A stretch of 64,000 bases of DNA from Eledone cirrhosa (lineage: Eukaryota; Mollusca; Cephalopoda; Octopoda; Eledonidae), in the NCBI GenBank assembly GCA_964016885.1, contig OZ024743.1:182546018-182610017 (forward strand). Reading direction: 5' to 3'. The notes under the pieces are model-generated. The model made no database searches. It was not told the DNA's origin and saw only the letters and a list, made by a program, of their open reading frames with translations. The translations under genes and the position numbers were made by a program. Shown here piece by piece: positions 54,100 to 64,000 of this stretch (position 1 is its first letter; the number at the start of each line of letters is the position of its first letter).

Positions 54100-54615
54100 T
54101 ATAATAAATATAACCAGTCCACACCGTAAAGCAGTTGTGTAGGTACCACAATAAAAGGCACCCAGCCAACACTAAAGTGGTCATGTAGGTGTCAATAAAA
54201 AAAAACACCCAGAACACACTATAAAGTGGTTGTATAGCTACCACAATAAAAAGCACTCAGTATACACTGTCAAGTCGTCATGTAGGTGTCATGATAAAAA
54301 GCACTGTAAAGTGGTCATTTTGGTGCCATGATAAAAGGCACCCAGTACACATTATAAAGTGGTTATTTTGGTGCCATGATAAAAGGCACGCATCATAAAC
54401 TCTAAAGTGTTTGTTTTGGTGTCACAACAAAAAGCACCCAGTACACACTGTAAATGTGGTTGGCATTAGGAAGGGGCACCCAGCCATAGAAACCAAGCTA
54501 GAAAGAGTTCTGTATGGCAAGACACAATCATTTGATCCAATTTATCTCACAATAAGACAACTCGCTCAACCCATGCTAGCATGGAAAAATGGACATCAAA
54601 TGGTGGTGGTGGTGG
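54100..54615 (+). repeat. Family C repeat with ~7-fold amplified 50-bp unit
   Basis: The unit 'gtaggt(a/g)ccacaataaaaggcacccagtacacactgtaaagtggt' recurs seven to eight times between 54110 and 54455, followed by the normal end ggaaggggcacccagccata, cccatgctagcatgg and ggtggtggtgg. Confidence 0.85.
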
Positions 54616-54843
54616 TGTTGATTATCAAAATCTCTTTCAGTAATATGATAAATAGGTTATGTACATATTACACATATGTACAAGTAGTATAGTTATATTG
54701 CAGAAGACGCAATCTTTGAATTCACATATGTCCCGTTCTTAATATCCATAATCATTTCCAATATCTATAATCATTTTAAATTCAATAATGTGTTCTTTTT
54801 TTCATATGAAATATTGCAAGTGAAAGGTGTCAATCACCTCAAC

Positions 54844-54845
54844 CA

Positions 54846-54890
<45 letters not shown>
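54844..54890. repeat. (TG)n microsatellite
   Basis: Pure TG run of about 44 bases. Confidence 0.97.
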
Positions 54891-54893
<3 letters not shown>

Positions 54894-55226
54894 AACCTGT
54901 AACCCCTGATGGAGGAGTTGTGGCACCATATTTATATACAGCGTTTCTTGGGGAATTTATAAGCTGGCAGGTAAATACCAAATATTTCAAGTTAATCACA
55001 AAGAAAAAACCTCATTTTGTGATACAACAAAGTTTGGTGTGGCAAAGTATCTTGTTTAGAGGGAAACATTGCATTGCTTATCGTTTATTCTACCATAATG
55101 AATTCTCCCCTTTCTGGAGTGGTTTCTACAACAGGATGCCCTTCCTATCATCAACCACCTTACAGGGTGTGCTGGATGCATTTTTGTGAAAAAAAGAAAA
55201 TGCATAAAGACAGATGTTCTATAAAT

Positions 55227-55446
55227 TTAACCCTTTAGCATTTACATTACTCTATATTGTATTTTCACAGTAAACACTATTTCACATAATTATCTCACAT
55301 AATATCGAATCTATGAGATTTTAATATTATTTATTTTGAGAACAATACCTCAACATCAGTATAAGTAGCCAGTTATGGCCGGTTTGAACAGAAAGAGGTG
55401 AGAGAATTCTGGATGGATATGACCAGTTTAAATGCTAAAGGGTTAA
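55227..55446. mobile_element. P1 MITE (TTAA flanked)
   Basis: TTAA at 55227-55230 and 55443-55446. CCCTTTAGCATTTACATTAC start and GTTTAAATGCTAAAGGG end, an 11-base perfect inverse (CCCTTTAGCAT). Confidence 0.9.
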
Positions 55447-55938
55447 AGAATGTGTTCGGTCTTTATTTTAAAAATGATTCAATAAATGATACAGGAGATA
55501 ATAAACATAGCCTACTTTCAGAGAAGTAATCTTAATACAGTAATTCATTTCTCACAAAATGAAGAAAAAATAGTTTTATGTTATCTCAATGTTGGAGAGC
55601 TTCAATCATATAATGTTGATATTGTTGAAGCTCTATAGGGTGGATTAAATAGTAAAAAACTTGATGTTATACAACTTGTAGTTGACACTGATAAGGTGTG
55701 ATGGTTGCAGAAATAATGGCAGCAACCAGAAACTTGAAATGTTATGAAAAGGGGACAAACCCTACACACTTTAGCTTGGTGGTATATCTCAGCTAGCAAC
55801 ACCCACTGCATCAGCCATGCCACCTCACAGGGCTTCCTTGTCAGGCAGAATACACTCTTCTCAAATTTGAGGAGGAAAACAGAAGTCCAAGGGCGTATAG
55901 TGTATGTATATCCTGTATATATATATATATGTGTGTGT
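55447..55938. other. No gene recognised
   Basis: 55600-55900 is moderately GC-rich with short frames on both strands that I do not recognise. A microsatellite closes the stretch. Confidence 0.4.
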
Positions 55939-56000
55939 GTATGTATGCAATAAATCAATGGGAATTAAATATATTACCCATTGATTTATTGCATACATAC
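55939..56000. other. Perfect 24-bp-arm hairpin, 14-base loop
   Basis: 55939-55962 (gtatgtatgcaataaatcaa + tggg) and 55977-56000 are exact reverse complements around aattaaatatatta. It ends 46 bases left of the mariner element. Confidence 0.95.
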
Positions 56001-56045
56001 TGACCCCGTGCCGTCAAAAATTACAGCTAATTGTAGTATTTTATA

Positions 56046-57259
56046 TACAGGGTACGGATGATATCTGTTCGCGAGATTACTGTCTATGAAAAAATAACAC
56101 AGTAGTTTTATTTTTTAAGATATATTTATCAAACTTGGGTCAGTTTGTCTTCATGACTTGTTCTTTCGACCTCACTCGATAAACCAGCCATTGGCTTTAA
56201 TGACGGCCTCGGAACCGGCTACAGGCCTTCGTCACTGTCCCCCGACTTAGGCCCCTAAAGGCACTTGTGATCCTGGCCTTCAGATCGTTTTTCGTATTGC
56301 AGCTAGATCTGTTGATGTCTCATTCCACTGCGCCCCACACAAAGAAGTCGAGGGGTTGCAGTCAGGCGAGCTGGGTGGCCAGATGTCAGGTGAAGTGTGG
56401 TCAACGAAGTTCTGACAGCCAGGCTTGTGTCTTTCAGCTGGTATGGCAGGGAGGTGAGTCTTGCTGCCACACGTACGGCCTACCTGCAGCTACCTGGTCG
56501 ATCCAGAGCTTTACTACCTCGCTCAGAATGCAGATGTAGCCATCGGTGTTCAGTTTGAGACCCTCAGGGAAGAAGTGAGGTGGCATGACGTCACCTTGAC
56601 TGCTGACGACACCTAAAACCAATGTTGTCGCTGGAAACTGTCTGCATGACTCTGGGCACGTCTGTTGTTCTGGGAGTTGATATTCTAGTCTTGGCAGAAG
56701 TTTTTCTCGTCGGAGAAAAACCACAGCATGTCTGGCTCCAGTGGGTGTTTCAACTTGTTCATCAGCTTCTTTGCGTGCTTCAGTCGCTTTTCTTGCATCG
56801 CCTTTGACAGAAATTGTCCTTTCCTCATCTTGTATGAAATGTACCACCAGCCTAATGAGCTTTTGATCCACGCCTTTCTCCCTTGCAATGGCACGCGTCA
56901 ACTTCAGCGACGAACCCGGGCGTTCTGAAGGCGTCAGATCATCGATCATGTGTTTTCCTCTCTGATGTTATTCGTAGTTGAATCCTGAATCTTCCAATTT
57001 CTTTCTGATCTTTTCCACCATTCTCCTGCTGACGATGAGAAAATCTGAAATTTCCTTATTTGTCCTCCCGGCGCGGAATCCAAGAAGAACTATGTCTCTT
57101 CCACAAATTTGGAGGTTCAAAATTATTCATAATCAATTATTCTAAAAATAAATAATGGAAATATAGTCACTGTTTTTATGAAGACAAGAGTGACAGTAAA
57201 AAAAATTTGCATAAAATTAGCAGTTGAAAATTGCAAACAAATATCGTCCACACCCTGTA
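56046..57259 (-). mobile_element. mariner-family transposon, degenerate
   Basis: TA at 56046-56047 and 57258-57259 flanks terminal inverted repeats starting CAGGGTACGGATGATATCTG and (inverse of right end) CAGGGTGTGGACGATATTTG, 20 of 25 matching. Length ~1.21 kb is normal for mariner. It carries a transposase remnant on the minus strand. Confidence 0.92.
56300..57110 (-). pseudogene. mariner transposase (DD34D type), broken
   Basis: N-terminal HTH region 'RAGRTNKEISDFLIVSRRMV' (about 57010-57085), then ERPGSSLKLTRAIAREKGVD and WFFSDEKNFCQD (first Asp). Next are VLGVVSSQGDVMPPHFFPEG, RPYVWQQDSPPCHTS (second Asp) and PPSSPDCNPLDFFVWGAVE (third Asp, about 33 residues later). The three catalytic Asp are all present, but at least two frame changes and a stop separate the blocks, so it is not functional. 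Confidence 0.9.
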
Positions 57260-57399
57260 TAAAAAGAGTACAAAACCAAGTTTTTAGTTTAATAATTCGT
57301 TCATTACAAAATTTTTTGTGAAAAATCTATCTACAACTAACATACCTTGTCTGCTTGTTTCCTTGAAAAGAATTGTTTTCCTTCCTTTTCGTATGAATT

Positions 57400-59000
57400 A
57401 AGGCCACATAATGCTAGCTCTGACTAAATATGGGAGTTGGCAAGTAAATACAACTTTTTCAAAGCTCTGCCGTTGCGATTTGTTTGTGGTCATGGCAAAA
57501 GCTAGTATCACAGAGAACTGCATCTGCTCATATAGAAGAGATCTGTTTCACTTGGACACAGGTCAACTCCTGGTGTGAAAGCTTCATTTCCTTTTTTACT
57601 GCCAGAAATGATTTTTGCAAGAATATAAAATTCATTAGAAGATAAAACCAAAAATCGAGTACCATTCAGCAAGCCATTAGCAGGATCCAAATTTCTCAGC
57701 AAAATCACAATGGAATTGTACAGGGGCATGCCTGATGGCATCAGAAAATTCAAAAACTCTTCCAGATAATTCATGATATTCTCCTCACTTTCATCAACCA
57801 ACACAACACTTTGATATATCTGTAAGTCTCCATCTAAAAGTGATAATATCTTGATATTCAGTTTAATTGAATCTTTGATTTTTTTTTTGTGTTAAAATAA
57901 TTTTTGTTGAAATTTCATATCACCGATACTACAGAAAGGTCGTTGCCAAATATGTCTCATCAAATTTCCAGATGAAATCATGGTTTCGGGTATTTCTATT
58001 AGATCATCTAAGCCCACATCATTAGTGACTGTTACATTTACTGTGCTAAGAAGCTATTGAATTTTTCTTGTCCATTTATTCGCATATTCTCAGTTAAAGA
58101 AAAAATTGTCACATCTATCCACAGTGAAGAATATTTAATAGAAAATTCAATTATAGCAACATTCAACCCTCTCGGAATAACCGGCGCAGTTTGCCTAAAG
58201 TCCCAAGAAGGAGAACTTTACCACCAAAAGGCAGTTCATTATTTTTTTTTTTTAGCAGTACATCAATGCACCTCAATGCATTGATGCATCATCAATTATT
58301 AGGTCAGCTAATTTTAATTTTTCAGAGCGCTGTGATGGAATCTTCATTAGTGATGTAGAATTTTCCAAGATAGGGACTGGGAGCTTAAAGCCACTGTGTA
58401 CAGTTCTTCCTTAGTGCAATAGATCAGCCGCAATACCTGTTGTAACAAATGAGAGAACATGCTTTCCTTCACAACTCAAATGCGATATCAAGGTATTGTA
58501 GAGGTACGTTTTTCCTGTACCACCAGGGCCATCTAAGAAGAAAAATCTGCTGGGTCGGTGTTCTTCATCAAACACACGATGCTGCTAATTGTTTATCAGA
58601 GATAATTTGTGCTTCCACTCCAGGGTAATTCTGGTTTTGTTCTACATTCTGGCCATGTTATTTCAATTTCTCGTAAAGCCAGTTGTACTGAGATTTTTCT
58701 AGTGTGATGTCTAAGGAAGTCTTTAGTCAAACTTTCTTCAAACTTGTTGAACTGTAAGTCAGGATTGACTGGATTATTGCTGGATTATTGAAAATGCAAA
58801 TGAGTGCAAACAGCTGCCGAAGCTGCTTTGGCATGTTTGTCGAAGAAGCCTCTTCTAAGCATCTTCACTTATTGTCATTTTGAACCAACTGCCAGTGCTC
58901 TGATGCTTTATAGCTGCCGCATATGACCTCATCCACAGTTTTCAGTTCCTCGAAACTGAGCTCCTTTAACGTGCAACAACAAAAGTTTCATGTAAAATCT
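57400..59000 (-). pseudogene. Helitron PIF1-like helicase domain
   Basis: High to low coordinate: LKELSFEELKTVDEVICG (about 58930), FNKFEESLTKDFLRHHTRKI, Walker A in RFFFLDGPGGTGKTYLYNT (about 58500-58555), GRTVHSGFKLPVPILENST and EKLKLADLIIDDASMH, where the Walker B 'DEA' reads DDA. Then MLVDESEENIMNYLEEF, IVILLRNLDPANGLLNGTRF, ILAKIISGSKKGNEAFTPGV and LAMTTNKSQRQSFEKVVF (about 57440-57490). This is the RepHel helicase; frameshifts and stops are frequent. Confidence 0.85.
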
Positions 59001-59349
59001 TTCTTGATACTTGGGGTTGACAGAATACATTCAACTTATGATTTTGTCAGCTCCACATAATGATAAGGAATGTCTGCCTATAGATATTGTCTTGCATTTT
59101 CATCATTTTTGTTGAGCAAGAACCATGTTAGAGGAGTGTTGTGTAGCTCTTTCTGGCTCAAAATAGATGGGCTGTTCCTGCAGGAGATGAACAGGAAGGC
59201 GAATAATTGCATGGGATTTGTCATGCATTTTGAATTCAAACAATCTCCACATTCCTACAGGAGCACTCACATGAATTTATGACATTGCTGTCAGTTGCTT
59301 CGCTGATGCCTACGGTTATGGAATCATAGCCTTTGATATGTATTTACAC

Positions 59350-59539
59350 ACATATTTCACAGGGCAGATAAAGGTGCAAATTTCTACATTGACGTGGCAG
59401 TTGTATTTGTGACTTGGATATTTGTTATAAGGTACAACATATCAGTTGTCCACTACTTTCTGACCAACATTTAACGTTGAACCACAAGTGCCTCTCTCTA
59501 CACTATATACACACATATAGATGGTTGTGTGATTGTATG

Positions 59540-59571
<32 letters not shown>

Positions 59572-60389
59572 TAGATGGTTGTGTGTATGTAAGTATATGT
59601 ATGTGTGTGTATATATCGATATGAAAAGATTCAGGACCCCGGTGGCTGAGCTCCAGCCCTTTTGACAGCTAGATCATATTACCTACTTTACTACCCCAAG
59701 TATCGAGTACTCTGGTGGGTTATGGTCCACCTGGTTTTTTACCACACCTTATCTGATTATATATATATAGAAATGGCTTTTACAGGGCTACAACTGTTTC
59801 ATTCGAAGAAAATCATCAGGAAAGCCCAACAGTTCTAGTCCTGTAGAAGCCGTTTCTATCTTAAACATTATATACTCTACTAATGTATTGTGTACCTTAC
59901 TGTGGTTACCCCCACTTGAACCCAGGATACACACACATATATATATATGGTTAGTTAGTCTTCAACCTTTTTGTATTTGTCCTTGTGGTATAAGTATGGC
60001 CACTGCATTCTGTCATTTTTCTTGGTGTCCCACATTTTAACCTTTGTGTTTTACTCTGGACAATAATGTTTAGCTTATCAATCCAGTGAGTGCTTTGTGA
60101 TTGCCTCAACTCGAGTAGTACCTGCTATATGGCAGCTACAACTTCAATTTATACCTAATATTATATATAACAGTTTATTTAACAATGATAACAAAGGCAA
60201 GTTATTTTACATATTCATTTCATTGTTTTACGTCTTCTGTAGGATGAATAACTATCTTGGTTTTTAAAGGTTTCCTTTTGAGCAGTTGTTATTTTCCATG
60301 CATGGCACATTAGGGTTTTGCTCATTACAAGGACCATGAATCATAAATTTCTTAATTTCATAGAGTACTGGTTTTGTATCTGGGTCAGG
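59350..60389. other. Non-coding insert within Helitron region
   Basis: Contains TA/CA/TG microsatellites (59510-59620, 59758-59770, 59928-59948), a foldback at 59770-59858, and AT-rich DNA. A poorly supported SINE-like 'ccccggtggctgagctccagcc' lies at 59636. It separates Rep and helicase blocks, so it is likely later insertion. Confidence 0.45.
59770..59858 (-). other. Foldback with hammerhead-like core motifs
   Basis: Outer arms agaaatggcttttacaggg and (inverse) agaaacggcttctacagga pair with few mismatches. On the minus strand the inner loop contains CTGATGA, 12 bases, then GAAAC. Those are the two conserved hammerhead ribozyme boxes. Stem II is weak, so function is doubtful. Confidence 0.4.
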
Positions 60390-62120
60390 AATTTTAGCAC
60401 ACAATTTTGTCAATTCTTTCAGTTGTGTTTGGTTTATCTTCTAGATGAAATAATAATAAATGAGCGTTGGGCAATCCTCTCTTCTGAAATTCTATGGTGT
60501 AACAATGTGCAACAACTCGGCCAATCACATGTCTTTTTGTTACATCAATTATTAGTTCCTGCAACTTAATATTGAACACCCGAGCCACTAAAACTGGTGC
60601 ACTGGAGGCTGTTTGACCTGGAAAAGGGTTGTTTTGTATCTCGGGCCAATTAGGGTTGCATGTCATTATAAAAAATATATCAGGTGGACCAAATTTTCTC
60701 AATTGCTAATGTTAATCTTGGTATCACTCATATTTCTTGCTGATCCTTGGAATGATGATAGAAGAATGAGTGTCCGCCTAATTCGAGCATCTTCAGTATT
60801 TGCTGCATTGGCTAAATGATCAGAAAGTTCTTGATATTGTTCCACTATCAGATTGTTTTGTTGTGTTCGTATGTAATTTAAATTGTTAGCTTCAACTTGT
60901 GAGAATCTACAAGCCACTGCTGAAAAAGTTTTCCTCCATGTAAAAGGGGATCGAATTCATTATCCCTTACAGCAGTTAAAGAAATTTTATGTTGAAGCAT
61001 AAATGTTTTGTCGTTGCTGGCCATCATGATTTCCAGTCATATTTGGTTGCCATCCTGGGTTACCGTGTGGGGAAAAACAATATGTACATCATTGGATCAA
61101 GATTTGGGCTCAAGATGAGATTTATAGTAGGACCCCAAGAGTTCCTTAGATATACTATAAAATCTATACGAAATGGTGATTTGCCTTCTTCGTTTCTGAA
61201 TACAATAGCAATTTCATTGACTGTTGGCAAATTGTATCTCCTCCTGTTGGTATTATGATCTCTGTTGAATACTAAGTCGACGCTTGACATATTAATGTTT
61301 TCTCGAGTACGCTGTTCTTCTGGTACTTGAATTTCACAAAGTGTTAGAAAAGACTGATCATACACATTATCTCTACGAATAATATTATCCAAATTTTCAT
61401 GCGCTTCTTGGAGGCAGCCTGAATTGGCGTGATTCTGAGCTCTTGTTTCTGTTGCTAGGGTACTGTCTACAACAAAGCTGAGCATATTGTCTTTGTTTGC
61501 CTTCATTTGAATGAATATGTGAAAATCTGTGGTAAATTTGTCGATGCATGCAGAAACAAAATGGGATTTTTCCTGGTGGATTCTGCACTTCAGCACCAAT
61601 TGAAGCGAATGATAGGGATGAATTATATGACAATGTTTTCTTTGAAATTCCTATAATGTGGATGATTTTGATCAGATAACATTGAAACTGGTGGAAATTC
61701 TCTTCTGATAGGACATAAAATTTTGCCTTTGTGGCAACAATTATTAAAACGTCCATTCTGATAGTTTCTCTGCAGAAAAATCTTTTCCTGAGCGAAACTG
61801 ACAATTGGAGTCCATATTTCCAGTTATGAATGTGAACTCTGTTTTTTTTAATATGTCATTATTATGTATAAAACCTGCATCATCTACACGTGCAGCTCTC
61901 ATTGCATTGCCGTCTTTGAATAGTCTCCTCTGTTTCGTTTGCAAAACTCTTTCTAATATTCTCTCCTTGCATCAGTTTCATTTTCATGGCAACGTGCTTG
62001 TCAAATTATGTCATGGTTTCTGATGGCAGCAGATCTTTCAGCTCAGAAGCTTGCTCTTCTATTCCTCTGTCTTTCTCTCGCTAAATGATGTTCCCTTTCA
62101 ATTGTGCACTCCATTACTGA
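60390..62120 (-). pseudogene. Helitron N-terminal and Rep (HUH) domains
   Basis: From the right: ARERQRNRRAS-type Arg-rich leader (about 62080), YNSSLSFASIGAEVQNPPGK and IPFCFCMHRQIYHRF (about 61550-61620), NMSSVDLVFNRDHNTNRRRY, LPTVNEIAIVFRNEEGKSPF, DNEFDPLLHGGKLFQQWL, VEANNLNYIRTQQNNLIVEQ, ARIRRTLILLSSFQGSARNM, then MTCNPNWPEIQNNPFPGQTA, VLVARVFNIKLQELIIDV and AHCYTIEFQKRGLPNAHLLL. The HUH motif (usually PHAH) reads PNAH, so the metal-binding pair is broken. Confidence 0.85.
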
Positions 62121-62125
62121 AACCA

Positions 62126-63580
62126 ACCTAAACTTGTACGACTTAAAGCCACAAAAAGCAGGCTGTGATTTATAGTTGATGTAAAAACTCCCTATTCAAA
62201 ATTTATTATACATTTCTTAATATAAATAAATTCGGCACATGTATGAAGTTTTAAATTAAGGGTAGATGTGTATTTGTAATATACCTTTCAACTGCAGTCG
62301 TTTCATATTCTTGATACACTCAGACAATTATTTTCTCTAGTGAGTTTGTACATGTTTGTGTAGAGGTGTGTGATTGTAATAATTATTTTTAATAAAACAG
62401 AATATGGATGGTAATTCAAGTTAATACACTTCTCAATATTATCTAATGATTGCATTTTGAGATGTGACATCGATCATCGTATTTGAATGCATTTGATTTT
62501 AGTTACTGAAAGAATGCAGACTAAAATAATTATTACATACACACACATCTACATATACAGACTCATTAGAAAAAATAATTATTACATACACACACGCATG
62601 TGAGTATGTGTGTGCATATGTATACATTTATATGTATGAGTAACACAGGTGTAGTGAACACTGTTTTCTATACTTTGTCACAGCCCCCTTCCTTCCAACT
62701 CATCACATAGATGTGTGTGTATGTAATAATTTTTAAAGTGTGTCTGATTATATATGTGTGTAAATGCGCATGTAATTCTATTGTCTATATCTTTAAAATA
62801 AACATACACAAATATTATACACTCAATCAAATATTATATATAAATATATTTAACACAAACATTTCACAATCATAACAACCAATGTGTGTAACCAATTCGC
62901 TATACATACACACACACACACACACAGATGTTTTCTGGAGTTTGGTCTCATCACCCCTTCTTTCGTAGGTCATCTCTTGTGAGGACAAAACAAGGTTATT
63001 ATATATTAGTAGATTTCTACACATAAAATGTGTATGTGTGTGTGAGTATACAAGCTTGCCATGTATATAAACAAACTCTTCGCTGAGAGAATGAGTATAT
63101 ATATAATTACATATTCTTATATATACAAACATATTGAATATATTTACATTTGAATTAATATCGTTATTATATATATTTGTGTGTATAAATATAAACCCAC
63201 AAATTCACATGCATGCACACATACAGACATACACTCACGCAGAGCATGGAAAAGTTTGGAAGTCTGTTTTTGCCAGAGTTTTTTCACCATCCTCCCTTTT
63301 ACACACACATATACTCACACAGAGCTTTGTGCAAAAGTTGAAACGCTGTTTGATTTGATTTTTCGCCGTAGAATTTTCATCCCACTTCCATGTGGACTGA
63401 CACACGGACAGACGACATTTGACTTTTATTTATTTAGATATATATATATATATATAAACATTCAGACATCATTTCTATGTCCACATTTCCATATGTAAAT
63501 AATTAAGACAAGTCCTCTCCACAATAACATCTCTTCATTTGTTTCTTTTCTCAACTCCTTTCTATGTGTGTGTATAAATA
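62126..63580. other. No gene recognised; microsatellites
   Basis: AT-rich with CA/TG/TA patches. 62520-62600 contains a tandem 'aaaataattattacatacacacac' pair. 63235-63430 has an 'acacacggacagacgacatt' block before a TA array at 63437-63457, a sequence style often seen at repeat element ends. Confidence 0.5.
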
Positions 63581-63589
63581 TATATATAA

Positions 63590-63825
63590 ATATTGTGTGG
63601 GAACTGCAATGCTGCATGGGAGTGAAATTTGGGCCTTGAAAGCAGATGATTGGAGAAAAATAAAGCAAGTATGCTCTGATGGATATGTAGCAGCAGTCTA
63701 CAAAAACAACAAAACATTAGCTAAGAACAAAGCTGAGCATAAGATTAGATGTAGTATCCAAGAGAGTCGACTGTGCTTATAATGACATGTGATACATATG
63801 GAGGATGACAGTTATTTGATATGCC
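63590..63825 (+). pseudogene. RTE-like LINE C-terminal remnant
   Basis: GTAMLHGSEIWALKADDWRK, then KAEHKIRCSIQESRL and 'WHVIHMEDDS', matching MLHGSETWA...[14 protein letters not shown] of the ORF at 1537-4542. The middle is replaced or eroded. Confidence 0.75.
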
Positions 63826-64000
63826 TGGTCCCAGAACATAACATATCTTCCATACACAACACACGACCATATCAAAGCCTTCTGTAAAAACAGAAGCTTG
63901 CTCTTAGCTAAATATTTCATCAGTTGTTTCACAAAGGAGAAGACACCACTGGGACATCTACTTGGCATAAAGCCAAACTAGATCTCATCTAGCTAAATTC
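63826..64000 (-). pseudogene. RTE-like LINE RT fragment, opposed, cut by window edge
   Basis: Minus strand: FMPSRCPSGVFSFVKQLMKY and LAKSKLLFLQKALIWSCVVY correspond to the 'FGFVPGKSTTDALFLVRQM..LEKNKPLY' stretch of RTE-like RT. The catalytic part lies outside or is lost. Confidence 0.6.

Larger units (their letters stand above)
57390..62125 (-). mobile_element. Helitron, autonomous-type but decayed
   Basis: A ~4.7 kb minus-strand region holds, in order from the right: an Arg/Gln-rich leader, Helitron_like_N blocks, the Rep core and PIF1-like helicase blocks to the C-terminus. Its termini (TC at 5', hairpin-CTRR at 3') were not located. The part from about 59350 to 60390 is not Helitron-coding and includes microsatellites and a foldback. 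Confidence 0.8.

Noticed and set aside
56267..56928. Plus-strand frames across 56267-56928
   Set aside because: Antisense to the mariner transposase remnant, no independent similarity.
41454..64000. First exon of SLC25A32 (HPLDLVK signature)
   Set aside because: No minus-strand match was found by eye; probably beyond 64000.

Overview
The window looks like intergenic and intronic DNA from a coleoid cephalopod, most likely octopus- or squid-like. Three things point there: many short TA/TG microsatellites, hundreds-of-bases repeats carrying the 'pol III B box + cctttcatcctt + aaagtaccagt' core typical of Ceph-SINE/OR-type SINEs, and small conserved exons separated by introns of 0.5 to 8.5 kb. 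AT content is high. I see no tRNA or rRNA gene, CRISPR array, operon or prokaryotic signal. The species is inferred from repeat content and not proven.

One host gene is recognisable. Five coding exons on the minus strand (41297-41453, 32744-32832, 32034-32191, 27370-27483, 19784-19929) join in frame through good GT/AG sites and encode about 221 residues of a mitochondrial SLC25 carrier, clearly SLC25A32 (mitochondrial FAD/folate carrier). The first exon (N-terminus with the first PxD signature) and the last exon (C-terminus) were not found in the window.

Almost everything else is mobile DNA. Region 1-5900 holds a nearly full-length RTE-like LINE (about 1706-4565, ORF open to a stop at 4540-4542) and two tRNA-derived SINEs whose last ~40 bases match the end of that LINE. 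Region 5.9-19.7 kb holds older SINEs, inverted repeats, a decayed CR1-like LINE (about 12.9-14.2 kb), LINE 3' remnants and TTAA-flanked MITEs. Region 19.7-41.5 kb is the intronic body of SLC25A32, filled with SINEs, LINE tails, a piggyBac remnant (29300-30359) that shares its ends with a MITE family, a 95-bp-arm palindrome (30946-31148), a second RTE-like LINE (34205-35345) and minisatellites. Region 41.5-55.5 kb holds more SINEs and MITEs and a dead hAT element (47900-50612) with a minisatellite inside. Region 55.9-62.1 kb holds a dead mariner (56046-57259, DD34D type) next to a decayed Helitron (about 57.4-62.1 kb, minus) with replication-initiator and PIF1 helicase remnants. The right edge has two opposed RTE fragments.

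The most interesting relations are between elements: a LINE and SINE sharing a 3' tail that contains the LINE's own stop codon; a second LINE whose 3' UTR matches the commonest dispersed repeat of the window; and a piggyBac copy that explains the CCCTTTAGCATT MITEs. None of the transposon proteins here looks intact and complete.
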